Below, in pieces: positions 41,705-50,868 of a DNA stretch of 64,000 bases. Position numbers and translations under genes: made by a program. A model generated the notes under the pieces. The model did not search any database. It saw only the letters and a program-made list of their open reading frames with translations, and was not told the DNA's origin. Positions within the stretch are counted from its first letter, which is position 1. Each line of letters begins with the position of its first letter. The stretch spans positions 124,001 through 188,000 of the forward strand of contig JAIUNW010000010.1 of NCBI GenBank assembly GCA_020161535.1. The letters run 5' to 3'. The stretch comes from Bacteroidota bacterium (GTDB taxonomy: Bacteria > Bacteroidota > Bacteroidia > Chitinophagales > Chitinophagaceae).

Positions 41705-42742
41705 ATGGAACCAACGGAAAAAAAGAAATCGCCTTTGCGATTTATCATCCTGGGCATCGTGTTACTCGTAGCTGCTTTTTTTGCCTATCGCAAAATCAGT
41801 TTTGCGCTAAGCCATGAATCAACCGATAACGCACAGATCGAAACCCAACTGGTGCCGGTACTGCCCCGCGTATCGGGTTATGTAAAAGCAATCGCGGTGA
41901 ATGACTACGATTCTGTAAAAGCCAATCAACTGGTGGTGGAGCTCGATGACGCAGAATTGCAATCGCAGTTATTGCAAATGGAAGCCGACTACAATGCGGC
42001 CATTGCTGACCTCGGAAATGCAAAAGCATCGCTGAACAACGCGACTATTTCTACCCGTACCAACCGCGGTAATATTGATATCAGCCAGGTGCGATTGGAC
42101 AAAGCCGAGAAAGACTATACCCGCGACAAGAACCTCTTTGCAGAAAATGCCATCACGGCGCGCCAATTAGAGGACAGCAAGTTTAATTATGAAACAGCGG
42201 TGAAAACCATTGCCAATAACCGAAACGACCTGGCCACGGCAGAAAGCCGCATCAGTATGTTACAGGCAGCGGTTAAAAAAGCCGATGCCGGTATTGCGGT
42301 TCGCAAAGCACAGATTGAACAGCAGAAGCTGAAAATATCTTACACCAAAGTATATGCACCGCAGGCGGGTAAGATTGGTCGCAAGAATGTATCGACGGGT
42401 CAATATGTGCAGGCAGGCTCACCACTCTTTACCATTGTGAACGATACCACCTATTGGATCGTAGCCAATTTCAAAGAAAACCAGATTCGCAAATTACACC
42501 CTGGCCAGGAAGTGGATATCAGTCTCGACGCGTATGAAAACACGCCGCTCAAAGGCACAATTGAAAGCCTGAGTGAAGCTACTGGCGCTCGTTTCGCGCT
42601 TTTGCCACCTGATAATGCCAGCGGCAACTTTGTGAAAGTAACCCAGCGCGTTCCGGTGAAAATTGCGATCAACGACGCCGCCAAATACAAGTCGATTCTC
42701 CGCGCCGGACTCAGTGCCGAAGTGGTTGTACCCATAAAATAA
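41705..42742 (+). CDS. EmrA/HlyD-type membrane fusion protein
   Basis: 345 residues. One N-terminal helix (FIILGIVLLVAAFFAYR) anchors it in the inner membrane. VPVLPRVSGYVKAIAVNDYDSVKANQLVVEL is the first lipoyl half; a long coiled coil follows, and VYAPQAGKIGRKNVSTGQYV is the second half. It bridges the EmrB transporter and a TolC channel. It is 30 bp after tetR and 5 bp before emrB. Confidence 0.92.
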   Translation: MEPTEKKKSPLRFIILGIVLLVAAFFAYRKISFALSHESTDNAQIETQLVPVLPRVSGYVKAIAVNDYDSVKANQLVVELDDAELQSQLLQMEADYNAAIADLGNAKASLNNATISTRTNRGNIDISQVRLDKAEKDYTRDKNLFAENAITARQLEDSKFNYETAVKTIANNRNDLATAESRISMLQAAVKKADAGIAVRKAQIEQQKLKISYTKVYAPQAGKIGRKNVSTGQYVQAGSPLFTIVNDTTYWIVANFKENQIRKLHPGQEVDISLDAYENTPLKGTIESLSEATGARFALLPPDNASGNFVKVTQRVPVKIAINDAAKYKSILRAGLSAEVVVPIK

Positions 42743-42747
42743 CAACG

Positions 42748-44331
42748 ATGTCAAGTCCCAAAGGATTTGCCAAGTTCATCATTGTACTCACTACGGTAAC
42801 GGCTGCGGTCATGGAATTGATCGATACGTCGATCGTAAACGTGGGCTTGAATGAAATGGCGGGAAGCCTCGGCGTAAATATCGAAGATGTGAGTTGGGTG
42901 ATCACGGCCTATGCCATCGCCAATGTCATCATCATTCCGATGACCGGCTTTCTGGCCGAGTATTTTGGCCGAAAGAATTATTATATCGTGTCGATGATCA
43001 TCTTCACCATTGCTTCCTATCTCTGTGCTGAATCAACGGGCCTGGTGGAAATCATCGTTTGGCGTTTTGTACAGGGCATTGGTGGTGGCGCACTTTTATC
43101 TACATCGCAAGCGATTCTCTTTGATGCCTTCGAGCCCAGAGAGCGACCCATGGCGGCGGGTATGTTTGGTATGGGCCTGGTGTTAGGCCCCACGTTGGGC
43201 CCCACGCTCGGTGGCTACCTGATCGACCACTATTCCTGGCCCATGATCTTTACCGTGAATATTCCGGTTGGTATTGTGGCCACCCTACTTGCTTATTTCT
43301 TTATTGAGAAAAAAGAAGACGAAGGCAAAAACAAAGCGAATATCCGGATTGATTATATCGGCATCGCCTTGCTGATGGCGGGAATTGGTTGCTTGCAGTT
43401 TGTACTCGAACGAGGTGAATCGGAAGATTGGTTTTCAAGCAATGCCATCCGCATCTGCGCAGTGATTGCGGTTATCGGTGTGGTTGGCTTTATCTGGTAT
43501 GAACTCAGCATCAAAGACCCGGTGGTGAACCTGCGCGTGATGGGGCATCGAAGTTATGCCTTCACCACCATCTTTACTTTTGTGGCGGGCCTGGGCCTGT
43601 TCACTTCTGTATTTGTTTATCCGGTACTGGCCCAGCGGGTAATGGGCTATACGCCATTGGAAACAGGTTTGAGCCTGTTACCGCCTACACTGGTGGGTGT
43701 ATTCATGATGCCAATCATCGGCAGGATGATGAGCAAAGGTGTTTCACCGATCCCCTTCCTGGTGGTTGGTTTTATACTCTTCGCCTTGTATAGTTGGATG
43801 AGTGCGGCTGTATCGCCCGATGCGGGCAAGTGGGATTTCTTTCCCGCGCTGATGCTGCGGGCGATGGGTATTTCGATGGCGCAATTGCCCCTGATCAACC
43901 AGGCGGTGGCCGGGCTCAAGCCCAACGAATATGCCGCGGGCATCTCACTCAACAACATGATCAGGCAAATAGGTGGCGCATTTGGTATTGCGATGGCGAA
44001 CAATTATATCGCGCAGCGGTATGCACAACACCGCATTGATATGGTATCGAACACCTATGATGGATCACCGGCATATACCGAACGGTTAACCACCATCACC
44101 CAGGGCATTGCGGCGAGGACCGGCGATGTAGCAGGTGCCACAGCGAAAGCGCAGAAACTCATCGACCTGACCATCGACAAACAATCGTATTACCTGGCCT
44201 ACCTCGATACCTTTCACCTTGTTGGTATTTTCTTCATCGCCGTATTACCCTTGGTATTTTTCCTGCGAACGAAAAAGAAAGATCCGGCCGATGAGAAAGC
44301 CATCAAAGAAGCGCTTGAATCAGCCCACTAA
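42748..44331 (+). CDS. EmrB-type MFS multidrug transporter (DHA2, 14 helices)
   Basis: 527 residues with about 14 hydrophobic helices. MELIDTSIVNVGLNEMAG is the DHA2 helix-1 motif, and GLVLGPTLGPTLGGYL is motif C of drug/H+ antiporters. With the neighbouring EmrA and TolC it forms a tripartite pump that expels drugs or toxic metabolites out of the cell. The cytoplasmic tail ends in RTKKKDPADEKAIKEALES. It is followed by tolC after 2 bp. Confidence 0.93.
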   Translation: MSSPKGFAKFIIVLTTVTAAVMELIDTSIVNVGLNEMAGSLGVNIEDVSWVITAYAIANVIIIPMTGFLAEYFGRKNYYIVSMIIFTIASYLCAESTGLVEIIVWRFVQGIGGGALLSTSQAILFDAFEPRERPMAAGMFGMGLVLGPTLGPTLGGYLIDHYSWPMIFTVNIPVGIVATLLAYFFIEKKEDEGKNKANIRIDYIGIALLMAGIGCLQFVLERGESEDWFSSNAIRICAVIAVIGVVGFIWYELSIKDPVVNLRVMGHRSYAFTTIFTFVAGLGLFTSVFVYPVLAQRVMGYTPLETGLSLLPPTLVGVFMMPIIGRMMSKGVSPIPFLVVGFILFALYSWMSAAVSPDAGKWDFFPALMLRAMGISMAQLPLINQAVAGLKPNEYAAGISLNNMIRQIGGAFGIAMANNYIAQRYAQHRIDMVSNTYDGSPAYTERLTTITQGIAARTGDVAGATAKAQKLIDLTIDKQSYYLAYLDTFHLVGIFFIAVLPLVFFLRTKKKDPADEKAIKEALESAH

Positions 44332-44333
44332 CC

Positions 44334-45638
44334 ATGAACATCAACCGAAAAAATATGAAACCGATTTTATATAGCGTATTACTGCTTATAGCGTTGAAAG
44401 CAACAGCGCAAGACAGCCTGGTGCTGAAAGACGACCAGTTGAAAAAACTGATTGCTCAATCGGTCGCCAATTACCCAAAGATCAAAGAATTGGAAATCCA
44501 GCTCAAGGCCAATGACGTGCAGGATGAGTTGATCAGAACCAATTACAAGCCGAATATCAGCGGCGATGGTTCGGTGGCGTTGATGGCACCGGTGCCAAGC
44601 TTTAACCTCAATGGCAACAAATTACAGTTTGCGCCCTACGACAACTATAATTTCGGCGTGAGTCTGCGCCAGGTGATTGCCGATTTTGGCAAAACCCGCA
44701 GCCAGTTGATGATTAGCCAGGCCAATAAGCAACTACAAAGCAGCGCCATCGACCTCAGCCGAAATGCCGTCGCATACCAAACAGCCCAATCGTATTATGC
44801 GATACTCTTTCTTAACAAAGCCATCCAGGTGCAGCAAGACCAAATTAAAGTGTTGCAGGAAAATGAAAAGCTGATCGAGGTAAAACGCAAAAATGGCGAT
44901 GCACTTGAATACGACTTGCTCACCACCCAGGTTCGCATTGCCAATGCACAGAACAGCCTGAAAGACCTCGGCTCGCAGCAGGAGCAACAGTATATTGTAT
45001 TGAAATTGTTAACGGGCAGCGACCAACACGGCGCGCTGCAACCAACCGACAACAATGATTTTGATCTTATACAGCAGGCAGATAATGTGTTGGCCAAAAG
45101 CCTGGAGGCAGAACAGATCAACCAACAACTCAATTTGTTGCAGGTACAGAATGCGTCGATTAAATACAATTATAAACCCAGTGTGTTTGGTTCTTTGAGT
45201 GGTGGTATCAAGAACGGATACCAGCCAATCATTACACAATGGCGCCCGAACGCCATGGCCAGTGTGGGTATCAGCGTGCCCATCTATAGTGGCGGTCGAC
45301 AGAAATTACAAGCGAAACTCAACCAGGTGAGTATTGATGCGGCTAAGCAATCGCTCAACACCCTTGAGAAAAATATTACCAAAGAACTGGAGCGGGTGAA
45401 CGAACATTTTCATACCCTCGAAGCCAAATCGACCAACCAGGATATACTGGTGTCGCAAGCCGAAAGGGCTTATCAACTGGCGCAGGTTCGGTTTAAAGAG
45501 GGCTTGATTACCAGTGTTGAATTGATCACCACCCAAAATGCGGTTGAATCGGCCAAATTGCAACAGGTGCAACTTAAATATGAAATGCAACTCGACCGGA
45601 TGGAGACCCACAAAATTGCCGGGCACAAAATTTGGTAA
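44334..45638 (+). CDS. TolC-family outer-membrane efflux channel
   Basis: 434 residues, typical for TolC/OprM. The signal is KPILYSVLLLIALKATAQ; the most likely start may be ATG 44355, since the first seven codons add only a polar lead. Long alpha-helical hairpins follow (SQLMISQANKQLQSSAIDL, LEKNITKELERVNEHFHTLE), including the QTAQSYYAILF and YQLAQVRFKEGLITSVELI repeats of outer-membrane efflux domains. It completes the pump. Confidence 0.92.
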   Translation: MNINRKNMKPILYSVLLLIALKATAQDSLVLKDDQLKKLIAQSVANYPKIKELEIQLKANDVQDELIRTNYKPNISGDGSVALMAPVPSFNLNGNKLQFAPYDNYNFGVSLRQVIADFGKTRSQLMISQANKQLQSSAIDLSRNAVAYQTAQSYYAILFLNKAIQVQQDQIKVLQENEKLIEVKRKNGDALEYDLLTTQVRIANAQNSLKDLGSQQEQQYIVLKLLTGSDQHGALQPTDNNDFDLIQQADNVLAKSLEAEQINQQLNLLQVQNASIKYNYKPSVFGSLSGGIKNGYQPIITQWRPNAMASVGISVPIYSGGRQKLQAKLNQVSIDAAKQSLNTLEKNITKELERVNEHFHTLEAKSTNQDILVSQAERAYQLAQVRFKEGLITSVELITTQNAVESAKLQQVQLKYEMQLDRMETHKIAGHKIW

Positions 45639-45647
45639 TACAGTTCT

Positions 45648-47003
45648 ATGCAGTTTCAATCAATTTATCCCTACACGCAGGAAATATTTGCCGAATACGA
45701 AGCGATGGATGCCGCCGCAATAGATGCAGCCATTACCCGCTCGCAAACGGTTTTTCACGAGTGGTCAAAACGATCAGGGGAGGAACGATCGCTGGTATTG
45801 CAGCGGGCTGCCCTTGTGTTGAAACAGCAAAAAGAAGCATTGGGTCGCCTCATTACGAGGGAGATGGGCAAGACCCTAGCCGAAGCCATTGCCGAAGTGG
45901 AGAAATGTGCCTGGGTTTGTGAATACTATGCCACCGAAGCCGCTCATTTTTTACAGGACGAAATCATTCAAACCGATTATTCGCATAGCCGTATCCGTTA
46001 CCAACCCATTGGTACGGTGCTCGCCATCATGCCCTGGAATTTTCCTTTCTGGCAAGTGTTTCGTTTTGCCGCGCCTACATTGATGGCAGGTAATGCGGCC
46101 TTGTTGAAACATGCATCGAATGTATGTGGCTGTGCGCTGGCCATTCAAACAGTGTTTGAAGAAGCAGGCGCACCAGCGGGTCTTTTCCAAACCTTGTTGG
46201 TGAAGGCCGATACCATTGGTACAATTATTCAACACGATGCAGTACAAGCCTTGAGTTTAACCGGCAGTGAACAAGCGGGTGTATCGGTAGCGGCCTTGGC
46301 CGGAGCGCAGATCAAGAAGTCGGTATTGGAACTCGGGGGATCAGATGCATTTGTGGTATTGGCTGATGCAGATATAGCGCTGGCGGCGAAAACGGCGGTG
46401 CAGGCGAGGATGCAAAACGCCGGACAATCATGCATTGCGGCCAAGCGATTTATAGTAGCGCAGGAAGTGTATGATGCATTTGTGGAAGCGTCGATGGTAC
46501 ATCTGCAAGCGATTAAACGCGGTGATCCATTGTCACCTGACACAACCATGGGTGTATTGGCTCGCCCTGATCTGGCCGAAACCCTGCAAATACAATTGGA
46601 AAAATCGATGGCGGCCGGTGCAAAATTATTGCAGGGTGGTTCGTTCAATGGCTGCGATGTCGCGCCGATTTTGTTGGGCGATGTATTGCCTGGCATGCCG
46701 GCATTTGAAGAAGAAACTTTTGGTCCGCTGATGGCCGTTACCAAAGCAATCGACGAAGCCCATGCCCTGCAACTGGCCAATCAATCACGTTTTGGACTCG
46801 GCAGTAGCGTGTGGTCGCAGAATACAGATCGCGCTTTTGCCTTCGCCGATCAGTTGGCTGCCGGTGCTGTTTTCGTTAATAGCATGGTAAAATCAGATCC
46901 CCGTTTGCCCTTCGGCGGCATTAAAAAATCGGGCTACGGCAGGGAGTTATCCGCCGCAGGCATACGTGAATTCGTTAATGTGAAAACCATGGTTATACGA
47001 TAG
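45648..47003 (+). CDS. NAD(P)-dependent aldehyde dehydrogenase, succinate-semialdehyde dehydrogenase-like
   Basis: 451 residues. The general base Glu228 lies in LELGGSDAFV and the nucleophile Cys262 in NAGQSCIAAKRF; PWNFPFWQVFRFAAPTLMAGN is the usual cofactor entry region. The short form and sequence pattern fit succinate-semialdehyde dehydrogenases of the GabD2/Sad type. It begins 9 bp after tolC, so it may be cotranscribed with the pump and detoxify aldehydes; that link is inference. Confidence 0.88.
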   Translation: MQFQSIYPYTQEIFAEYEAMDAAAIDAAITRSQTVFHEWSKRSGEERSLVLQRAALVLKQQKEALGRLITREMGKTLAEAIAEVEKCAWVCEYYATEAAHFLQDEIIQTDYSHSRIRYQPIGTVLAIMPWNFPFWQVFRFAAPTLMAGNAALLKHASNVCGCALAIQTVFEEAGAPAGLFQTLLVKADTIGTIIQHDAVQALSLTGSEQAGVSVAALAGAQIKKSVLELGGSDAFVVLADADIALAAKTAVQARMQNAGQSCIAAKRFIVAQEVYDAFVEASMVHLQAIKRGDPLSPDTTMGVLARPDLAETLQIQLEKSMAAGAKLLQGGSFNGCDVAPILLGDVLPGMPAFEEETFGPLMAVTKAIDEAHALQLANQSRFGLGSSVWSQNTDRAFAFADQLAAGAVFVNSMVKSDPRLPFGGIKKSGYGRELSAAGIREFVNVKTMVIR

Positions 47004-47030
47004 AAGCGAAAAATTTCGTTACTATGCACT

Positions 47031-48941
47031 ATGAAACGGGCGGTCTTTTTTGTAGGGCTGGCGTTCGTGCTTATCTCTTTCGCGTTCAGATTTGAAACAA
47101 CCTACCAGAAAGGTTATTTCGATTTCGTGCACCGGCTCGAAGCCAATCAGCAATCATTGTATCGGATGGCTGCGGCGACCGATTTTTCTCAATCGGCTGC
47201 CCGCGAAGCCTTGCTCGATTCTGTGACCGCCGCACGTGGATTGTTGAAGGCCGGTGATTTCTGGCTGCGTTACCTCGACCCGGTGCAATACCTGGGTATC
47301 AACGGACAATTACCGGTTGAATGGGAAACCGAAGTGTTTGAAAAATTTGAGAAACCATATCGGCGGCAGGGTGCTGGTATTAGTCTCGCGCAGATGGCCC
47401 TGCTGGAACCCCATCCCGAAAAAGATACTGTTCTCCGTTACCTGGCTTCGTCTATTGCTGCTACCCGGGCATTTTATGCCGATTCAAATACCAGGCAAAT
47501 TATTCGCCCCGAGCATTTTTTTTATGCCAATCGGTTGTACCTGCTCAACCTGGCTGCGATTTATACATCCGGGTATGAATGCCCGGACAAAAAGTTCCTG
47601 GTACCTGAGCTACGCGCCATGATGCAGGCGGTGTCGAGAATCTATGACTGGCACGATGAAAGTTTCAGTGGCTCGGTGTTGACCGCTGCTTACCGGGATG
47701 CTTATGCGAAGGCGCTGGTATTTGTAAACCAGCAGCAAAATGACTACGAGCAATTTGATTATTTTCATTTTATCAAAGACCATGTGAATGTGCTTTTCAG
47801 GCTGAACCAGGAAATGATCAGGCACTATGGTTTTTACAGCAGCAGCCTGGTTGATTATACCTTGAGCGATAGTGTCAATTCAATTTTTGACAAACAACTT
47901 TTCAGCGGGCAGGAATGGAAAGGCATTTATTCATTTGTGGATGACCCGCAGGTTTTACAACAAATGCGCAATATTGGCGAACTGCTTTTTAATGACCCGA
48001 TATTGTCGGGCAATACCGCGCGAAGCTGTGCGAGTTGCCATCGACCGGATATGGCGTTTACCGATACCACGCGCGTTACCAGCTTGTTGATGGACCGAAA
48101 ATCTGCGCACGAACGGAATGCGCCCTCCTTGTTGAATGTGTTGCACAATCATTTGTTGATGCAAGATGGAAAACACCTGACCATGCAGGAGCAGGGTCGG
48201 GTAGTGATGGCCAATCCCATCGAAATGGCGGGCGACTTGAAAACCATCCTGGCCAATGTGATGAGTTGCACGGAATACAAAACCGCTTTCCGCGAATGGA
48301 TGAAATACACCCCCGAAGAAAAAAAGCCCACGATTGATCATATCTCTTCGGCGATTTCGATTTACTTGCACGATTTCAATGTAGGTTATTCGCCTTTTGA
48401 CAACGCAATGAATATAGGCGCGCCCATAGATACCGGCGTTGTACACGGGTTCAATGTTTTTATGGGCAAGGCCAATTGTGCAAGCTGTCATTTCATACCC
48501 TATTTCAATGGCATCAAACCACCGTACGTGAATTCGGAATTTGAAGTATTGGGCGTGCCGGAAGACATGCATTACACGCGACTGAGCCGCGACAGTGGCC
48601 GGTACAAAGTGCATCCGGTGCCCGAGATGTTGGCTGCATTCAGAACACCGACCATACGCAACAGTAGTTTCACGGCCCCGTATATGCACAACGGTATCCT
48701 AAAGACCATGGAAGAGGTGATTGATTTTTATGACAAGGGCGGCGGTGTGGGGCACGGCCTGGTTGTGCCGTCTCAAACCCTGGCAACAGATTCATTGCAT
48801 TTAACCGCGGGCGAAATACAATCCCTGCTTACTTTTATGCGCTCGCTGGATGAGCGCCTGCCTGCGATCAAACAGCCGGCGTCTCTGCCATCATCCTCGC
48901 GCAAGGCGTTAAACCAGCGCAAGGTGGGCGGCGTTTATTAA
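47031..48941 (+). CDS. Di-haem cytochrome c peroxidase (MauG/CcpA family), with long N-terminal domain
   Basis: 636 residues. Two haem c sites, CASCH at 333-337 (CASCHRPDMAFTD) and at 483-487 (CASCHFIPYFNG), mark the bacterial di-haem peroxidase fold; RTPTIRNSSFTAPYMHNG is the family C-terminal motif. The first 280 residues are a helical domain seen in a Bacteroidota subgroup. A hydrophobic start (VFFVGLAFVLISFAF) exports it to the periplasm. It would use peroxide or oxidise a protein or small substrate, with electrons perhaps passing through the cytochrome encoded next. Confidence 0.9.
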   Translation: MKRAVFFVGLAFVLISFAFRFETTYQKGYFDFVHRLEANQQSLYRMAAATDFSQSAAREALLDSVTAARGLLKAGDFWLRYLDPVQYLGINGQLPVEWETEVFEKFEKPYRRQGAGISLAQMALLEPHPEKDTVLRYLASSIAATRAFYADSNTRQIIRPEHFFYANRLYLLNLAAIYTSGYECPDKKFLVPELRAMMQAVSRIYDWHDESFSGSVLTAAYRDAYAKALVFVNQQQNDYEQFDYFHFIKDHVNVLFRLNQEMIRHYGFYSSSLVDYTLSDSVNSIFDKQLFSGQEWKGIYSFVDDPQVLQQMRNIGELLFNDPILSGNTARSCASCHRPDMAFTDTTRVTSLLMDRKSAHERNAPSLLNVLHNHLLMQDGKHLTMQEQGRVVMANPIEMAGDLKTILANVMSCTEYKTAFREWMKYTPEEKKPTIDHISSAISIYLHDFNVGYSPFDNAMNIGAPIDTGVVHGFNVFMGKANCASCHFIPYFNGIKPPYVNSEFEVLGVPEDMHYTRLSRDSGRYKVHPVPEMLAAFRTPTIRNSSFTAPYMHNGILKTMEEVIDFYDKGGGVGHGLVVPSQTLATDSLHLTAGEIQSLLTFMRSLDERLPAIKQPASLPSSSRKALNQRKVGGVY

Positions 48942-48991
48942 TGAAGCAAGTGCGATAAGAAATTAGTTAGCAACAATTAACCCGGTACTCC

Positions 48992-49363
48992 ATGCGGCGA
49001 TATATTATTCTTAGTTTTTTTCTTTTTGTTGTACTGGCCTGGTTTACGGCTTGTAAAACAGAATATGCCTTTCCGCAAGACATTCCCCCCTCCGTACATC
49101 CGGACCTGATACAACGATTTAAGAAAGGTAAAGTCCTCTATAAAATTCATTGCACCGAATGCCACGGCATCTATGCCAAGGGTCACCTCGATGTGCCCAA
49201 TTTCACTGAATACCAGATTGATTTTTATTCGCGGGAAGCATTGCTAAACCCTGCTGCCCACACGGTAATGCGCAAGATCTCCAATGAGCAATTAAATATG
49301 ATCATTTTGTTTCTCCGCTACCGCCGGGATCCGCCGACGAAAACGCTGAAGTGGAAGCTTTGA
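48992..49363 (+). CDS. Single-haem cytochrome c lipoprotein
   Basis: 123 residues. IILSFFLFVVLAWFTAC is a lipoprotein signal; the haem site is CTECH in YKIHCTECHGIYAKG, with a Met in the C-terminal helix as possible axial ligand. It lies 50 bp after the di-haem peroxidase and probably donates to or takes electrons from it. Confidence 0.87.
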   Translation: MRRYIILSFFLFVVLAWFTACKTEYAFPQDIPPSVHPDLIQRFKKGKVLYKIHCTECHGIYAKGHLDVPNFTEYQIDFYSREALLNPAAHTVMRKISNEQLNMIILFLRYRRDPPTKTLKWKL

Positions 49364-49365
49364 TG

Positions 49366-49393
49366 TTTAAGGTTTAAGGTTTAAAGTGTAAGG
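49366..49393. repeat. Four tandem 7-bp repeats (TTTAAGG type)
   Basis: TTTAAGG, TTTAAGG, TTTAAAG, TGTAAGG run head to tail directly behind the cytochrome stop codon. Heptamer runs of this kind are common in Bacteroidota intergenic DNA; I assign no function. Confidence 0.85.
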
Positions 49394-49566
49394 TTGCTGC
49401 CGCGTGCAAAGTGGTTAACTAGTTTTCTGCTGGTTGTGTTGGACGATTTTTGTGCAGAATACCTGGAAGAGTTGTTGCCAAAGGGAAGCGAACATGGAGT
49501 GGCATACTTGAAAAAGTAGAAACCTCCCTGGGACGGAAATTTCCTTGGGGCGGAATTTTCCAAAGA
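49394..49566. other. Intergenic DNA without recognisable gene; one imperfect 17-bp-period duplication
   Basis: No ORF here looks real. TGGGACGGAAATTTCC (49529-49544) is repeated with changes as TGGGGCGGAATTTTCC (49546-49561), 17 bp apart. It leads into the 23-bp repeats. Confidence 0.6.
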
Positions 49567-49670
49567 GGTGGCTAAATTAACTTCATGGCGTTGGCTATGA
49601 CATCTCCAAAGAGTTGGCCATAATATCTCCTAGGAGGTGGCGATAATATCTCTAAGGAGGTGTCGATAAC
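49567..49670. repeat. Degenerate 23-bp tandem repeats, four units plus a half
   Basis: Units begin at 49567, 49590, 49613, 49636 and 49659, exactly 23 bp apart. The shared core is G(G/T)TGGC(C/G)ATAATATCTC followed by a CTAGGA-like end; the third unit contains the palindrome CTCCTAGGAG. The array ends 20 bp before the DUF2625 start codon, where promoter elements would lie. An operator array or a decayed minisatellite are the options. Confidence 0.8.
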
Positions 49671-49689
49671 AGATGTATATAACGCGGCT

Positions 49690-50454
49690 ATGATGGATGC
49701 ATACAACTTTTTGAAAAGAACTATTTTCAGCACGACTTTGGTCTTTTTTTCATTTACAACAAAAGCTCAAACGATAATGCGTTCACTAGACGAACTTATA
49801 AACCAGGAAGAGCCAGGATGGGCTTTCGTACAGCAATGGATAGACGCTGCAAAAAACAGGGTAGAAATATTGCCGGTCGACGCAGCCAGCGCAAATGACG
49901 CGCTTTACAAAACACAAGTAACAACCCGTTCTCCCATGGGTGCAATCGTTTATATGACAGGGGGACTTTTGATTGACAACGGTTGGATTAGAATACTTGG
50001 TTCAGGAAATGCAAAACTTACCAGAACACTTCCTGATTGGAATAAGGGCAAGTCATTTACAGCGTTTGGGCAAGTCGCCCCATTTTTATTAATAGCAGAC
50101 GACGCTATGGGTGGTTACTTTATACTAAACGGTGGTGGGCTTGGTAAAGACCTGGGCAAAGTATATTACTTTTCTCCCGACAATTTGGAATATGAACCAC
50201 TTGATTTAACCTATTCCGAGTTTTTGGCGTTTTGTTTTGACAATAACCTTGATGAATTCTATAAAGGTTATCGGTGGACAAACTGGAAAGAAGATGTGGG
50301 CAAATTAAGTGGCGACGAAACCTTTAATTTTTATCCAACCCTATGGTCCCGGGAAGGCAAAGACATCAACAAAGTATCGCGAAAAACAATACCCATTGAA
50401 GAACAATACCAATTAAACCTCACCCTTAGAAAACAACTCGGCCTCGACAAATAA
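49690..50454 (+). CDS. DUF2625 family protein with signal-like N-terminus
   Basis: About 254 residues. The family begins at MRSLDELINQEEPGWAFVQQW, and TRSPMGAIVYMTGGLLIDNG and ILGSGNAKLTRTLPDWN are highly characteristic DUF2625 text. Here a hydrophobic lead (FSTTLVFFSFTTKAQ) precedes it, which may export the protein. Function of the family is unknown. The frame opens at GTG 49660 inside the repeats; ATG 49690 is preferred. The gene is visibly more AT-rich than its neighbours, and repeats flank it on both sides, both signs of transfer. Confidence 0.85.
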   Translation: MMDAYNFLKRTIFSTTLVFFSFTTKAQTIMRSLDELINQEEPGWAFVQQWIDAAKNRVEILPVDAASANDALYKTQVTTRSPMGAIVYMTGGLLIDNGWIRILGSGNAKLTRTLPDWNKGKSFTAFGQVAPFLLIADDAMGGYFILNGGGLGKDLGKVYYFSPDNLEYEPLDLTYSEFLAFCFDNNLDEFYKGYRWTNWKEDVGKLSGDETFNFYPTLWSREGKDINKVSRKTIPIEEQYQLNLTLRKQLGLDK

Positions 50455-50483
50455 CAGCCCTATCACCGTCCCTCCGCGCCCTC

Positions 50484-50533
50484 TGCGAGAAACAAACCAC
50501 ACCCTGCGAGAACCAACCCACTCTCTGCGAGAA
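50484..50533. repeat. 21-bp-period repeats with the core TGCGAGAA
   Basis: TGCGAGAA recurs at 50484, 50505 and 50526, exactly 21 bp apart, each followed by a C/A-rich spacer (such as CCAACCCACTC), and a worn fourth copy follows near 50546. Similar CTCTGCGAGAA words are scattered between genes in Bacteroidota. Confidence 0.75.
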
Positions 50534-50562
50534 CCAAAACCCCACCGCGATCTCCCAAATAC

Positions 50563-50596
50563 AAAAAGGGCACCATCACGGTGCCCCAATTTTTTT
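50563..50596. terminator. Bidirectional rho-independent terminator
   Basis: GGGCACC (50568-50574) pairs with GGTGCCC (50580-50586) over a 5-nt loop. Seven T follow on the plus strand (50590-50596), and five A precede (50563-50567), giving a U run for minus-strand transcripts too. It can end DUF2625 transcription and a minus-strand unit arriving from 50862. Confidence 0.85.
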
Positions 50597-50597
50597 G

Positions 50598-50862
50598 TAC
50601 GGTTCAGAACTAACACATTCTAGTCAATCAATAGGTACAAATTTCAGGTCTTCAAGAGGATACGGATCAAACGGGTCTTGGTTTTCTGGATCTTGGATTT
50701 TGTAGCCAGTGAAATGGTTTCATCGGATTCGGATTCCTGGTTTTTCCAGGTTGGATCTTGGTTGTTCTTCTCGGAATGTTGGATATCGTTGGATTTGGAT
50801 CTTTTTGGTTTTTCTGGATCTGGATGCTGTATTTCTGGATCTGGATGCTTTCGTTGCTATCT
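50598..50862 (-). ncRNA. Candidate minus-strand transcription unit with internal 21-bp repeat and no intact ORF
   Basis: A good minus-strand promoter (50869-50898) and a terminator (50563-50596) frame about 265 nt. Inside, an 18-nt segment is repeated 21 bp apart at 50811-50828 and 50832-50849, within a longer tract built from GATCCA/AAATCCA words. All three frames are short: one ends in GYKIQDPENQDPFDPYP and then LEDLKFVPID, which looks coded, while a different frame upstream reads HSEKNNQDPTWKNQESES. That could be a decayed small gene with frameshifts. A repeat-bearing small RNA is the alternative. The plus-strand open frame here is low-complexity and probably false. Confidence 0.4.
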
Positions 50863-50868
50863 CTATAA

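Noticed and set aside
49381..49563. Minus-strand 60-residue open frame in the intergenic repeats
   Set aside because: No promoter, no family features and it runs through degenerate repeats.
49567..49670. CRISPR array
   Set aside because: The 23-bp units abut one another without spacers and have drifted; no cas genes are in the window.
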